A stretch of DNA of 64,000 nt from Flavobacterium zhairuonense (GTDB lineage: Bacteria; Bacteroidota; Bacteroidia; Flavobacteriales; Flavobacteriaceae), in assembly GCF_004352915.1 (NCBI RefSeq), contig NZ_SJSY01000072.1:365968-429967 (forward strand). The letters are read 5' to 3'. The stretch's first letter is position 1. Each line of letters begins with the position of its first letter. The notes below the pieces were generated by a model that searched no databases, was not told the origin of the DNA, and saw only the letters and a program-made list of their open reading frames with translations. The position numbers and the translations under genes are program-made. Positions 10,442-19,964 of this stretch are shown piece by piece.

Positions 10442-12481
10442 ATGATGAAAAAAGAGATAGATGTGTCAGAATATCTTTTAAAAAACAAGAAAGATGAGAT
10501 GCAGGCAATTGATGTTTTGGTATTGATAATTGTAAGTTTGTATTTTGTAATTGATTGTGTAACAATTTCAGATATTCAAGATCAGCTTGGAATTCATTGG
10601 CTTTTGATAAGCATATTAAATTTTATATCTGGTATTTTTATCTATCAATACAGAAAGGATATGTTTCAGTATTCAACCAAATCAATTTTTAAAAATAGTA
10701 TTAGTCTGTTATATTTTCTTTTTCTCATTATATCGGGAGTTTCTGTTTTTTTAGCTATTAACAAAGTTGAGAGTATGATTATTTATACTCGATTTTTGAC
10801 TACGGCAGTCACATTTTTGGTACTAGCGATTTTGTTTCATAAACGGTTGTATTTGTTTAAAAAATTATCAATTGTAATTGCAATTTTAGTACTTATTAAA
10901 TCTTTTTCAGCTGTAAAAATATTTTATGGCGGTCTAGGTAAAGTCGGATTAGATGTTTTGATTAATTCCTTACAAAGTACGGAGGGGAATAAAAATATTT
11001 TTGCAGCTGTATTGGTAGTTCAAATTCCTATATTAATTTATGGTGTCTTTGCTCATAAAAAATGGTTGAAATATTTGTGTGCAGTTTCTCTTGCTTTTGG
11101 ATTTATGACCGTTTTTTTGATTAATGCACGTGCTGCTTATCTAGGTCTGTTACTACAGCTCTTTTTGTTATCGATTGGTTTGCTGTTTTTATATTATAAA
11201 GAACAAAAAATAAAATTGTTTTATAAAAATGGAGGTTTAATTGTTTGTATCTTCTTAGGAGCTTTGTTTCTTACTCAAAATGGTATAAAAAAAGCGATTC
11301 AAAAAGATAAAAACTCGGTTTATGGTACTATAGGAGACAGATTAAGTACAATAACGGATAATTCAAATTCAACAACGTCAGTACGTTTAGAGTATTGGCA
11401 ACATGCAGGAAAATTAGTTAATAAAAGGCCTCTTTTAGGTGTTGGAGTAGGGAATTGGAAATTATATACTACAACATATACCAATACACTTCTTGATGAC
11501 AATACCTTTTCAAAACATCCTCACAATGATTTTATTGAAATTGCTGGTGAATCGGGAATACCAAATAGTATTGTTTATCTTTTAATTTTTGTTAGTGCTT
11601 TTTTTGTTACGCTTAAGAGTTTGTTTTCGCAGAGAGCGCATGAATCAAAACTATTATCTCTTGTTCTTTTTGTCTCTCTTTGCGGTTACTTTATCGATGC
11701 ATTTTTTAACTTTCCTTTGGAAAGACCTCACATGCAAATTTTGTTTGTTTTTCTTTTAGCCACAATTATAGCAAGTTATTTGAGTAGAAAAGAGGAAAAA
11801 GAATCAAATACGGTTTTAATTGCTGAAAAAGGTTTAGTACTATTAATTGTTTTAGTAAGTGGCTTTGGGATTTATATGCATTATACCGTTTTTAAATCAA
11901 TGAAGGCTCAGTTCGTTATCGACAATGATTTAAATAAGGTGGATGGTTTGCCCGATGCATTACCTGTATATAAATATGCTGAAGTAAAAAAAATGTTTCC
12001 CGCTTTTCCTAACATCGCAGAAAATTCTGAAACGATTGGTTATAAAGAAGCAAAATATTTGCAAAAAGAAAAAAGGTATAACGAAGCAATTAAAGTTTTG
12101 GACAGTGTCCATAAATTTAGTCCTTATACTGCTTATGACTATTATCTAAAATGTAAGATTTATCAAGATCTAAAAGAACAAGATAGTGCTTATACCTACA
12201 GCAAAAAGGCCTTTTATGCAAAACCAAGAAATATTTATTATTTTAAAATGGCAATTTATTTGGCTAATCTGAAAAAAGACCCAACTGAAATTGTTAAAAT
12301 GTATAATGTATTTAGTACTTATAGAAAAGATTCACAAGCTTATTTGTATTATGCAAAATGTTTAGCTTGGTCGGGTGCGTATGATATAAAACGAATGAAA
12401 CAAATTGTTAATGAAGGAGTAAAATTATATCCTAAAGATCAAGACTTGCAGAAATGGCAATCTGTTTTGTCTAAATATTAA
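10442..12481 (+). CDS. O-antigen ligase/polymerase family membrane protein with C-terminal TPR-like region
   Basis: Encodes 679 residues. About 11 hydrophobic segments fall between residues 20 and 490. The periplasmic Wzy_C-type core reads RLEYWQHAGKLVNKRPLLGVG and HPHNDFIEIAGESG (about residues 318-368), which is diagnostic of O-antigen ligase or polymerase proteins. After the last helix (about 460-485) a soluble tail carries repeats resembling TPRs (AIKVLDSVHKFSPYTAYDYYLK and later). These proteins join or polymerise surface glycans at the periplasmic face. It is monocistronic, with its own promoter and terminator. No other glycan genes are adjacent, so the substrate cannot be inferred. Confidence 0.8.
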   Translation: MMKKEIDVSEYLLKNKKDEMQAIDVLVLIIVSLYFVIDCVTISDIQDQLGIHWLLISILNFISGIFIYQYRKDMFQYSTKSIFKNSISLLYFLFLIISGVSVFLAINKVESMIIYTRFLTTAVTFLVLAILFHKRLYLFKKLSIVIAILVLIKSFSAVKIFYGGLGKVGLDVLINSLQSTEGNKNIFAAVLVVQIPILIYGVFAHKKWLKYLCAVSLAFGFMTVFLINARAAYLGLLLQLFLLSIGLLFLYYKEQKIKLFYKNGGLIVCIFLGALFLTQNGIKKAIQKDKNSVYGTIGDRLSTITDNSNSTTSVRLEYWQHAGKLVNKRPLLGVGVGNWKLYTTTYTNTLLDDNTFSKHPHNDFIEIAGESGIPNSIVYLLIFVSAFFVTLKSLFSQRAHESKLLSLVLFVSLCGYFIDAFFNFPLERPHMQILFVFLLATIIASYLSRKEEKESNTVLIAEKGLVLLIVLVSGFGIYMHYTVFKSMKAQFVIDNDLNKVDGLPDALPVYKYAEVKKMFPAFPNIAENSETIGYKEAKYLQKEKRYNEAIKVLDSVHKFSPYTAYDYYLKCKIYQDLKEQDSAYTYSKKAFYAKPRNIYYFKMAIYLANLKKDPTEIVKMYNVFSTYRKDSQAYLYYAKCLAWSGAYDIKRMKQIVNEGVKLYPKDQDLQKWQSVLSKY

Positions 12482-12512
12482 AAGGAAGGCCATCAAAATG
12501 ATGGCCTTCCTT
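12482..12512. terminator. Bidirectional terminator between convergent genes
   Basis: A perfect 13-bp stem (12482-12494 with 12500-12512) has a 5-nt loop and sits directly between the stop codons of the O-antigen ligase gene (+) and prfC (-), serving both. Confidence 0.92.
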
Positions 12513-12525
12513 ATTATTTGAAATT

Positions 12526-14118
12526 TTAATCGAACTCCGATGTAAAGTATAATTTCACGCTTGGATATTTACTTTGCGTCATTTGAATCGTAAAATCAGA
12601 ATCAGCTAAAAATACCAATTGCCCATATTTATCGTGTGCCAAGAATTTTTGCTTGATACGTTTAAATTCTTTAAATTCTTCATTTTTGGCGTCATCCGGT
12701 TTAACCCAACATGCTTTATGTACAGGGAAGTTTTCGTAAGTACATTTTGCACCGTATTCATGCTCCAAACGATATTGAATTACCTCGTACTGAAGTGCTC
12801 CAACAGTTCCGATAACTTTACGGTTGTTCATTTCTAACGTAAACAACTGAGCAACACCTTCATCCATTAATTGATCAACTCCTTTTTCTAATTGCTTAGC
12901 TTTCATAGGATCAGCATTATTGATGTATCTAAAATGCTCAGGAGAGAAACTCGGAATTCCTTTAAAGCTCATGATTTCTCCTTCAGTTAAAGTGTCACCA
13001 ATTTTAAAGTTTCCTGTATCGTGTAAACCAACAATATCACCAGGATACGAAATGTCTACAATTTCTTTTTTTTCTGCAAAAAAGGCATTCGGACTAGAGA
13101 ATTTTAGATTTTTCTTTTGACGAACGTGGTAGTAAGGTTTGTTTCTTTCGAAAGTTCCAGAAACGATTTTGATAAATGCTAAACGGTCACGGTGTTTCGG
13201 ATCCATATTTGCATGGATTTTGAAAACAAATCCAGACATTTTTTCTTCTGTTGGCTCAACTGTACGAGTTTCAGAATCTTTTGCTCTTGGAGATGGAGCA
13301 ATTGTAATAAAACAATCTAACAATTCGCGAACTCCAAAGTTATTTAAAGCAGAACCAAAGAACACAGGCTGAATTTTTCCATCTAAATAATCCTGACGTT
13401 CAAATTTAGGATAAACTTCATCTATTAATTCTAATTCTTCACGTAGTTTATTTGCTGCTTTTTCACCCACAATTTTATCTAATTCTGGATTGTTTTGCAC
13501 ATCAGAAAAAGCAATTGTTTCTTCGATATTTTTACGGCTGTCTCCACTGAAAAGATTGATGTTTTCTTCCCAAAGATTATAAATTCCTTGAAAGTCATAA
13601 CCCATTCCGATAGGGAAACTTAGAGGAGTAACTTTTAAGCCTAATTTTTGTTCAACTTCATCCATTAGATCGAAGGCGTCTTTACCTTCTCGGTCTAATT
13701 TGTTGATGAAAACAATCATCGGAATGTTACGCATTCTACAAACTGCAACCAGTTTTTCAGTTTGTTCCTCGACCCCTTTTGCAACGTCAATCACAACAAT
13801 TACACTGTCAACAGCGGTTAAAGTTCTAAAAGTATCTTCGGCAAAATCCTTGTGTCCAGGTGTATCAAGGATATTGATTTTTTTGTCTTTGTAATTAAAA
13901 GCAAGCACAGAAGTTGAAACCGAAATACCTCTTTGGCGTTCGATTTCCATAAAGTCACTCGTTGCTCCTTTTTTAATTTTATTGTTTTTTACAGCTCCGG
14001 CTTCTTGGATAGCACCTCCAAATAACAATAATTTTTCAGTTAAAGTTGTTTTACCGGCATCGGGATGCGATATAATTCCGAATGTTCTTCTGCGTTGTAT
14101 TTCTTTTAAAAAGCTCAT
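12526..14118 (-). CDS. prfC: Peptide chain release factor 3
   Basis: Encodes 530 residues, essentially the length of E. coli RF3. The GTPase G1 loop SHPDAGKTT is at residues 17-25, and the G3 (DTPGHKDF) and G4 (NKLD) motifs follow. The beta-barrel and C-terminal RF3 domains are complete. RF3 is a class II release factor that uses GTP to remove RF1/RF2 from the ribosome and is stimulated by the L7/L12 stalk. It is monocistronic on the minus strand, with a TAnnTTTG box just upstream of its start and the shared hairpin downstream. Confidence 0.96.
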   Translation of the reverse strand: MSFLKEIQRRRTFGIISHPDAGKTTLTEKLLLFGGAIQEAGAVKNNKIKKGATSDFMEIERQRGISVSTSVLAFNYKDKKINILDTPGHKDFAEDTFRTLTAVDSVIVVIDVAKGVEEQTEKLVAVCRMRNIPMIVFINKLDREGKDAFDLMDEVEQKLGLKVTPLSFPIGMGYDFQGIYNLWEENINLFSGDSRKNIEETIAFSDVQNNPELDKIVGEKAANKLREELELIDEVYPKFERQDYLDGKIQPVFFGSALNNFGVRELLDCFITIAPSPRAKDSETRTVEPTEEKMSGFVFKIHANMDPKHRDRLAFIKIVSGTFERNKPYYHVRQKKNLKFSSPNAFFAEKKEIVDISYPGDIVGLHDTGNFKIGDTLTEGEIMSFKGIPSFSPEHFRYINNADPMKAKQLEKGVDQLMDEGVAQLFTLEMNNRKVIGTVGALQYEVIQYRLEHEYGAKCTYENFPVHKACWVKPDDAKNEEFKEFKRIKQKFLAHDKYGQLVFLADSDFTIQMTQSKYPSVKLYFTSEFD

Positions 14119-14137
14119 ATTTCGTATAAATAGGTTG

Positions 14138-14145
14138 CAAAAGTA
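14138..14145 (-). promoter_or_regulatory. Putative -7 box of prfC
   Basis: On the minus strand the sequence reads TACTTTTG (plus CAAAAGTA), 20 bp upstream of the prfC ATG. No clear -33 TTG lies at the expected distance, so the assignment is moderate. Confidence 0.5.
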
Positions 14146-14224
14146 CTATTAAATACGGCTTTATAAAAATATTCACTTCTTAAATTTGGGAAGTCTTTAA
14201 GTTTGGTGTGTTTTTTAGAAAAAA

Positions 14225-14250
14225 ATAAGGCTGTTTTGCAACAGCCTTAT
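14225..14250 (-). terminator. Terminator of the alpha-amylase gene
   Basis: ATAAGGCTGTT (14225-14235) pairs with AACAGCCTTAT (14240-14250) around a 4-nt loop, 12 bp after the amylase stop. Read on the minus strand it is followed by a T-run, as expected for a Rho-independent terminator. Confidence 0.9.
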
Positions 14251-14261
14251 AAAATTTAAAT

Positions 14262-15701
14262 TTATTGATTAATGGACCAAATTGAATATCCTTTTGGCGG
14301 ACATTGTATTTTTACCCATTTATCAGCTTGAGTTGTTGGATACCAAGTTGAGTTTCCTGTAAAATCTTTAATTTGAGTGTTGGCCCAATTGGTCTGAATC
14401 CATCTTTCCTGCCATACATCTGAGTTGTTGATATAAACCACTAATCCTGGATTTCCGTTGTATCCATTTCTTCTTGCAACATATTCGTCATTATCAGAAT
14501 ATAAAATTGAAGTTGTTCCTGTTGCTTTGTTGTTGTGAATCCAGATTAGATTGTTCAATTTGTTTTTATCCAGCCATTCTTCATAGTCTCTATAAAAGAT
14601 TGTTGGATAACCTTCGTGAGTTAATATATAGGAGTAAGCTAGCATTTTGCTCCAAATTTCATCAGTATCGTGATTAGTCACAAAAGTAACGGCTTTATAA
14701 GGATTACGTTTCCACATCATATCATCATTTAATAATGCCAGATTATTTCCGTCGAAAGCATCATTCATTTTGTAATAACAAGCGAAATCAAATACAGAAC
14801 TATTGGCATTGTTTGCCCACCATTCAAGCGTATTTACGTTAGAATCCCAATATTCTCCAACAGAAAATCCGCCTACATTTGCATTCCAGTCATGCACAAC
14901 CCAAGGTGCAAAACCTTTAACGTAATCAAATCTCCATCCGTCAAATTTCATAGTGTTTTTGTAATATTTTCCAACACCATCAGCTCTTAGCCATAGCCAG
15001 TTTTGAACATTTGGCGCAGCGTGGCATAAATCTGGAAAACCTCCAAAAGATCCTTCGTCATTATTTCCGTAGCTATTTTTATAAAAATCATTATAGTTAC
15101 GAGGAAATTTACCAGAAGCAATTCCTGTAAAGTTTGTCCACGTATTTGTTCCAGTGAAAGGATTTGCTTCAGATTGTCCACCACTGTTATGATTGATTAC
15201 GATATCTGCGTATACTTTTATATTCTCAGCATGGGCAACAGTAATTAAATTTACCAATTCAGTTTTAGATCCAAATCTGGTTTCGATACTTCCATTTTGG
15301 TTGTAATCTCCAAAATCAAAATAATCAGTCGGATCATATCCCATCGAAAATGCTCCGTTTTGAGCTTTAGATGCTGGCGGAAGCCAAATAGATCCAATTC
15401 CTGCATTTCCCCATGCCGTTACTTTGCTGCTTACAGTATTCCACCAAGTTCCGCCTGCAGGAACATCCCAATAAAAGGCCTGCATCATAACGCCACCGCC
15501 TGGATTGTCAACATATTTTCCTGTAAGAGATGATTTTACACCCGTGCTAAAAGGTTTTCCGTCGTGGTGTGTAACATTAATAATTTCAAATTTCTGACTT
15601 TCAGCTTTTGAATCGGTTTCAATTGTGTCATTTTGCGAACATGAACATAAAAATGTTGCAACCATGCTCATAAACAAAAATTTTGTTTGTGGTTTTTTCA
15701 T
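14262..15701 (-). CDS. Lipoprotein alpha-amylase, GH13 (archaeal GH13_7-like)
   Basis: Encodes 479 residues. The N-terminus has a lipoprotein signal with the lipid-accepting Cys at residue 21 (FLCSC). All GH13 catalytic regions are present: DIVINH (166-171), GWRFDYVKG with nucleophile D259, VGEYWD with acid/base E283, and TNHD with D345. It should cleave internal alpha-1,4 glucosidic bonds of starch or glycogen, probably from the outer membrane or periplasm. The stretches MQAFYWDVP, SMGYDP and PTIFYRDYEEW closely resemble Thermococcales alpha-amylases as I recall them. It stands alone with its own terminator, not in a SusCD locus. A LacI-type operator candidate lies upstream. Confidence 0.93.
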   Translation of the reverse strand: MKKPQTKFLFMSMVATFLCSCSQNDTIETDSKAESQKFEIINVTHHDGKPFSTGVKSSLTGKYVDNPGGGVMMQAFYWDVPAGGTWWNTVSSKVTAWGNAGIGSIWLPPASKAQNGAFSMGYDPTDYFDFGDYNQNGSIETRFGSKTELVNLITVAHAENIKVYADIVINHNSGGQSEANPFTGTNTWTNFTGIASGKFPRNYNDFYKNSYGNNDEGSFGGFPDLCHAAPNVQNWLWLRADGVGKYYKNTMKFDGWRFDYVKGFAPWVVHDWNANVGGFSVGEYWDSNVNTLEWWANNANSSVFDFACYYKMNDAFDGNNLALLNDDMMWKRNPYKAVTFVTNHDTDEIWSKMLAYSYILTHEGYPTIFYRDYEEWLDKNKLNNLIWIHNNKATGTTSILYSDNDEYVARRNGYNGNPGLVVYINNSDVWQERWIQTNWANTQIKDFTGNSTWYPTTQADKWVKIQCPPKGYSIWSINQ

Positions 15702-15859
15702 AATAGATTTGGTTAAAATGGTTAATAAAGTTAGTAATTACGCAATTTTAAAGCTTATAAAAGAGTATATTCTTGGTTTTTGCTGGTTAAAATTGTTAAT
15801 TGCTCACGAATGTAGGTTTTTTTTGATTCGATTCGTTTTTGTCTGAAAATAGTTATGTA

Positions 15860-15873
15860 ACGAAAACGTTGTA
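15860..15873. promoter_or_regulatory. LacI-family operator candidate
   Basis: The site reads ACGAAAACGTTGTA. It has the central CG and flanking half-sites typical of LacI/MalR-type operators (consensus like TGAAAACGTTTTCA). It lies about 160 bp upstream of the amylase start, consistent with sugar-responsive control. It is a single site and not proven. Confidence 0.35.
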
Positions 15874-16049
15874 GTGTTAAAAACTTTTTTTTAGACCCTT
15901 TATAATTAAAGGATTAAGTTTTTAAAGGAATAGATTTTGTAGATTTTGCTTCTTTTTTAAACGACATGTCAAAATAAGCGACAAAAGTGATTTTTGATTT
16001 TTATAAAAAGGCAATCACTATAATTTTTTGTTAATAGTATAAGCGATAG

Positions 16050-16079
16050 TTGTATTATGTAATTGAATTGTTATTTTTG
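16050..16079 (+). promoter_or_regulatory. Promoter candidate for the SurA-like gene
   Basis: TTG (16050-16052), a 19-nt spacer and TATTTTTG (16072-16079) match the Bacteroidota promoter. The predicted start near 16086 gives a leader of about 130 nt. Confidence 0.55.
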
Positions 16080-16217
16080 TTCGTTATAAGTAAAAGAACT
16101 AGAGTTTAATTGTTTACTGTTTTTGAAGTTCATCTTTTAAAATAAGGCAATTGAGAGTTTAGTCTTTAAAAAATGATTCTAAAAACAAGATCTTACATTT
16201 AAATTAAATCTAGAATA

Positions 16218-17645
16218 ATGTTATTAAAAAAATTACAGCTAAAAACAATTGATTACAAGCTTGTATTGACAATGTGTTTTTTACTTTTTTTCAGCTCAAT
16301 GGTTTCAGCTCAGGAGGTTATCCCCGAGATTGTAGCTCAAAAGCCAGCTGAACCTCATGTTGGAGGACAAAAAATTGATGGTATTATTGCTACCGTTGGA
16401 GATTATATTGTTTTAGATTCAGATATTGATAAAGGTTTTTTAGAAATCCAAGCTTCTGGTGGTAGTACAAAAGATATTACAAGATGCCAGATGTTAGGTA
16501 AACTTCTTGAAGATAAATTATATGCGCACCAAGCGATTCAAGATAGTATTATTGTAAGTGATGCCGAAATTAGAAGCATGATGGAAGACCGTTTGAATTA
16601 TATGGTTAAACAAGTTGGAGACATCAATAAAGTGGTTGAATATTACCACAAAAGTTCAGTTGAAGAATTCAAAACTTATTTTGCAGACATTTTGAAAGAG
16701 CAAAAACTTGCTTCTGATATGCAGAAAAAAATTGTTGAAGGTGTAGAAATCACTCCAGAAGAGGTTCGTAATTTCTTTAAAAAAATACCAAAAGATGAGT
16801 TGCCAACTTTTGGAGCTGAAATGGAAGTTGCGCAAATTGTAGCAGAGCCAAAAGTTTCTAAAGAAGACAAACAAAAAGTAATTGATAGATTGAATGCGAT
16901 CAGACAAGATGTTTTAGATGGTGCTAGTTTTGCAACAAAAGCTGTTTTGTATTCGCAAGATCCAGGATCATCTTCAAATGGAGGTTACTATAAAATGACT
17001 CGAAGAACTCCTTTTGTGAAAGAATTTAAAGACGTTGCTTTTAGCTTACAGGAGGGGGAGATTTCGCAACCTTTTGAAACAAATTTTGGGTTTCATATTA
17101 TTATGGTTGATAAAATTAAAGGTCAGGAAGTTGAATTGCGCCACATTTTGATTTCACCAACTGTTTCTGAAAGCGCATTAAAAGAAGCAAAAGAAAGACT
17201 TGTAAATGTTCGTACTAAGATTATGAATAAAGAAATCTCTTTTGCTGATGCGGCTAGAACAGAATCTGATGAGAAAGAAACGAGAGCAAATGGAGGAACT
17301 TTAGTAAATCCTAACACGCAAGATACACGTTTTGAATTGACTAAAATGGATCCGCAATTATATGGCCAAGTTTCAAATTTAAAAGACAAAGAGATTTCTC
17401 AACCACTTTTAAATGTAGACGATAAAGGCAAAAAAACATATAAAATAATCACGGTAACAAACAGAATTAATGAACATACTGCTGATTATGCTCAAGATTA
17501 TACAAAAATCAAAGAATTAGCATTAAAAGAAAAACAAATTCAAGCGATCGCTAAATGGTTTGATACGAAGATAAAAGATACTTATATTAAAATTATTGGA
17601 GAATACAGAGATTGTAATTTTACAAACAATTGGCTTAAAAAATAA
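16218..17645 (+). CDS. Periplasmic peptidyl-prolyl isomerase, SurA-like
   Basis: Encodes 475 residues with a Sec signal peptide (hydrophobic core about 17-31, cleavage after SAQ). A SurA N-terminal chaperone region (about 50-185) is followed by two parvulin-like modules. The first is around 195-300 (DPGSSSNGGYYKMTRR, with FGFHIIMVDKI). The second is around 302-410 (ELRHILISPTV). SurA proteins escort unfolded outer-membrane proteins through the periplasm and catalyse proline isomerisation. It is followed by a terminator, so the downstream MoxR gene is separate. Two PPIC repeats and the position of the N domain argue for SurA rather than PpiD. Confidence 0.88.
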   Translation: MLLKKLQLKTIDYKLVLTMCFLLFFSSMVSAQEVIPEIVAQKPAEPHVGGQKIDGIIATVGDYIVLDSDIDKGFLEIQASGGSTKDITRCQMLGKLLEDKLYAHQAIQDSIIVSDAEIRSMMEDRLNYMVKQVGDINKVVEYYHKSSVEEFKTYFADILKEQKLASDMQKKIVEGVEITPEEVRNFFKKIPKDELPTFGAEMEVAQIVAEPKVSKEDKQKVIDRLNAIRQDVLDGASFATKAVLYSQDPGSSSNGGYYKMTRRTPFVKEFKDVAFSLQEGEISQPFETNFGFHIIMVDKIKGQEVELRHILISPTVSESALKEAKERLVNVRTKIMNKEISFADAARTESDEKETRANGGTLVNPNTQDTRFELTKMDPQLYGQVSNLKDKEISQPLLNVDDKGKKTYKIITVTNRINEHTADYAQDYTKIKELALKEKQIQAIAKWFDTKIKDTYIKIIGEYRDCNFTNNWLKK

Positions 17646-17661
17646 TTTTTATTAAATAAAT

Positions 17662-17704
17662 AAAAAGAGTTAGTTTTATGAATCCATAGAGCTGACTCTT
17701 TTTT
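17662..17704 (+). terminator. Terminator of the SurA-like gene
   Basis: AAAAGAGT..AG (17663-17673) pairs with CT.ACTCTTTT (17692-17702) and is followed by further T residues, in the 78-bp gap before the MoxR gene. Confidence 0.8.
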
Positions 17705-17723
17705 AATTTAAAAACATACTTAA

Positions 17724-18677
17724 ATGTCTGACGTTACAGCAATTCATAATTTAGTTCAAAAACGAAACGAGTTAAAATCAGAAATAGCAAAAATCATTGT
17801 AGGCCAAGATGCCGTTATTGATCAAATATTATTATGTATATTTTCAGGCGGACATGCTTTGCTGATTGGGGTTCCAGGTTTGGCCAAAACATTAATGATA
17901 AATACTTTGTCTCAGGCTTTAGGATTGGATTTTAAAAGAATCCAGTTTACGCCAGATTTAATGCCATCTGACATTTTGGGAAGTGAAATCTTGGATGAAA
18001 GCAGACACTTTAAATTCATAAAAGGACCAATTTTCTCTAATATCATTTTGGCCGATGAGATCAACAGAACGCCACCAAAAACGCAAGCAGCTTTGCTTGA
18101 AGCAATGCAAGAACGCTCTGTTACAATTGCTGGACAGAATTATAAATTAGATTTGCCATATTTTGTTTTGGCAACACAAAACCCAATTGAGCAGGAAGGA
18201 ACATATCCGTTACCAGAAGCGCAATTGGACCGTTTTATGTTTGCAATCAAATTGGAATATCCAACGTTTGAAGAAGAAGTTCAAGTTGTAAAACGCACTA
18301 CATCTGACGTTAAAACGCAAATTAATCCGTTATTTTCGGCTCAGGAAATTATCGACTTCCAACATTTGATCCGCAGGATTCCTGTGGCAGACAATGTAAT
18401 TGAATATGCGGTGAGTCTGGTAAGCAAAACGCGTCCGGATAATAGTTTGACAAATGATTTTGTGAAAAACTATTTAGATTGGGGAGCAGGGCCAAGAGCT
18501 TCTCAGAATTTGATTTTGGCTGCAAAAGCGCACGCTGCTTTCAACGGTAAATTCTCTCCAGATATTGAAGATGTAAAAGCTGTTGCAGTTGGAATTCTAA
18601 GACACAGAATCATTAAAAACTATAAAGCCGACGCTGAAGGAATAACGGAAGAAGTTATTATTAAGAAATTGATGTAA
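17724..18677 (+). CDS. MoxR-family AAA+ ATPase
   Basis: Encodes 317 residues. The Walker A motif GVPGLAKT is at 49-56 and Walker B LADEINR at 109-115. The arginine-finger region and the sensor stretch ATQNPIEQEGTYPLPEAQLDRF are also clear. MoxR ATPases act as chaperones that load cofactors or assemble complexes, usually together with VWA-domain partners. None of the usual partners (DUF58, BatA/BatB) is adjacent here. It is flanked by terminators on both sides and so probably forms a single-gene unit. The client is unknown. Confidence 0.9.
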   Translation: MSDVTAIHNLVQKRNELKSEIAKIIVGQDAVIDQILLCIFSGGHALLIGVPGLAKTLMINTLSQALGLDFKRIQFTPDLMPSDILGSEILDESRHFKFIKGPIFSNIILADEINRTPPKTQAALLEAMQERSVTIAGQNYKLDLPYFVLATQNPIEQEGTYPLPEAQLDRFMFAIKLEYPTFEEEVQVVKRTTSDVKTQINPLFSAQEIIDFQHLIRRIPVADNVIEYAVSLVSKTRPDNSLTNDFVKNYLDWGAGPRASQNLILAAKAHAAFNGKFSPDIEDVKAVAVGILRHRIIKNYKADAEGITEEVIIKKLM

Positions 18678-18697
18678 ATAGTATTGTAATAAACGAG

Positions 18698-18730
18698 AGC
18701 TTGACAAAACTAAATTTGTCAGGCTTTTTT
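18698..18730. terminator. Terminator between MoxR and xrtN
   Basis: TGACAAA (18702-18708) pairs with TTTGTCA (18715-18721), extended by AGC/GCT, followed by TTTTTT. It lies between convergent genes and clearly serves MoxR. Termination from the other side is weaker. Confidence 0.8.
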
Positions 18731-18734
18731 GTTT

Positions 18735-19964
18735 CTAAATTTTGCTTGTTTCGTTGATCAAGCGAACAGGTTTATTTGAAAATAATTTGATTATAAGAAC
18801 TTCAGGAAGCGAAGTATATTTTCTGGAACCGCATTCGTACCACCAGTAAGAATTATATTTGACATTGTTTTTCTCCATTTTCACCAACCAGATTTTTTCA
18901 TTTGCGCTGCTTATTTCTTTTTTCTCGATGATTTTATAGCCCGCTCCAGTCCAGCATATTAAAGGATTGTGGGCAGGTGTTTTAATATAAATAAGCTTTT
19001 TTGAAGTTGAAATCTTAAACACTTCGTTATTGACCCAAACTCCATTTTGAATAGCATATTCTGGACTGATGTTTTCAAGTAAGTTGTGAGGCTGTATTTT
19101 TTTGATTTCAAAACTAGTTCCTACGGTTATGATTGTTCCAATGATGGCAAAGAAAGCGGCATGTTGTATTTTTTTTGTTTCAGCCTCTTTTGTTTTGGGT
19201 TTAAAAAATCGGATGAAAAAAAGCATTGGAAGAATTTGATAAAATACAAAACAAAGAATTCCGATAGAATGATGCAGCACGTTTTCTTCAGTACAATTGA
19301 ATAAGATCAATGTGATAATTCTGAAATAATTTGAAATAATATTCAGAATTATTACTAGCGCGCAAAAAAGAAAAATCTGCAAAATATTGAAATGTTTTTG
19401 ATGTTTCTTTTCTTCAAGCGTCAATAAAAATGCGCCAGATAACAATCCGGTTTTGAACATGGACAATCCCATACAAGCGGTATCAATAGTGATCTTTGCG
19501 TTATCGATGTAAAAGTTGACGCCTTCTATTTTTTCGATCGAAATAAAGTTCTTCAAAATTAAATAAACATAGTAGCAGAGAGATTGTTTGATTTCGGTCG
19601 TCAAATAGTCAAAAAACGTATTGAAGATGGAAGAGAACAACAAGATGCAGATAAAAGCAATAAATGAAAATTTTTGAGTAACACCGTAATACAAAAGGCA
19701 CACAAACAAAGCTAGAGCCAGAAAATGTACAGATTGGGTATGTAGTCGATAACTAATGAATTCTAAAACAATAATTGATGCTAAAAGAGGATAGTTGAGA
19801 TTAAGACTCGTTTTTTTGCCACCAAAAACAAACAATCCAATTGAGGCTATTATTCCGAATAAATTATTATTTAATCCCGTGAGCACAATACTGTAGTTCA
19901 AAAGCAGAAGAAAACAAACTATTAATAGCGCGGCATTTTTTTTGTATTGAAGTGTTGAATTCAT
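18735..19964 (-). CDS. xrtN: Exosortase XrtN with C-terminal extension
   Basis: Encodes 409 residues: an exosortase core with about 8 transmembrane helices (residues 12-255), then a hydrophobic segment (about 267-285) and a soluble C-terminal domain (about 290-400). The exosortase catalytic triad is visible: C164 in DTACMGLSMF, R215 in NYFRI, and H231/H232 in LHHSIG. Exosortases are transpeptidase-like membrane enzymes that process PEP-CTERM tails. The gene starts on the base after the stop codon of the upstream PEP-CTERM protein, so the two form a dedicated enzyme-substrate pair. The family (XrtN, partner of MSEP-CTERM proteins) is known in Bacteroidota; its physiological role is not. Confidence 0.88.
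   Translation of the reverse strand: MNSTLQYKKNAALLIVCFLLLLNYSIVLTGLNNNLFGIIASIGLFVFGGKKTSLNLNYPLLASIIVLEFISYRLHTQSVHFLALALFVCLLYYGVTQKFSFIAFICILLFSSIFNTFFDYLTTEIKQSLCYYVYLILKNFISIEKIEGVNFYIDNAKITIDTACMGLSMFKTGLLSGAFLLTLEEKKHQKHFNILQIFLFCALVIILNIISNYFRIITLILFNCTEENVLHHSIGILCFVFYQILPMLFFIRFFKPKTKEAETKKIQHAAFFAIIGTIITVGTSFEIKKIQPHNLLENISPEYAIQNGVWVNNEVFKISTSKKLIYIKTPAHNPLICWTGAGYKIIEKKEISSANEKIWLVKMEKNNVKYNSYWWYECGSRKYTSLPEVLIIKLFSNKPVRLINETSKI

Larger units (their letters stand above)
15702..16217. other. 516-bp divergent intergenic region (amylase/surA-like)
   Basis: An AT-rich spacer between the divergent amylase (-) and foldase (+) genes. It holds a LacI-like site (15860-15873) and a + strand promoter candidate (16050-16079). 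No supported coding sequence was found; open frames near 15720 are shadows. Confidence 0.5.
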
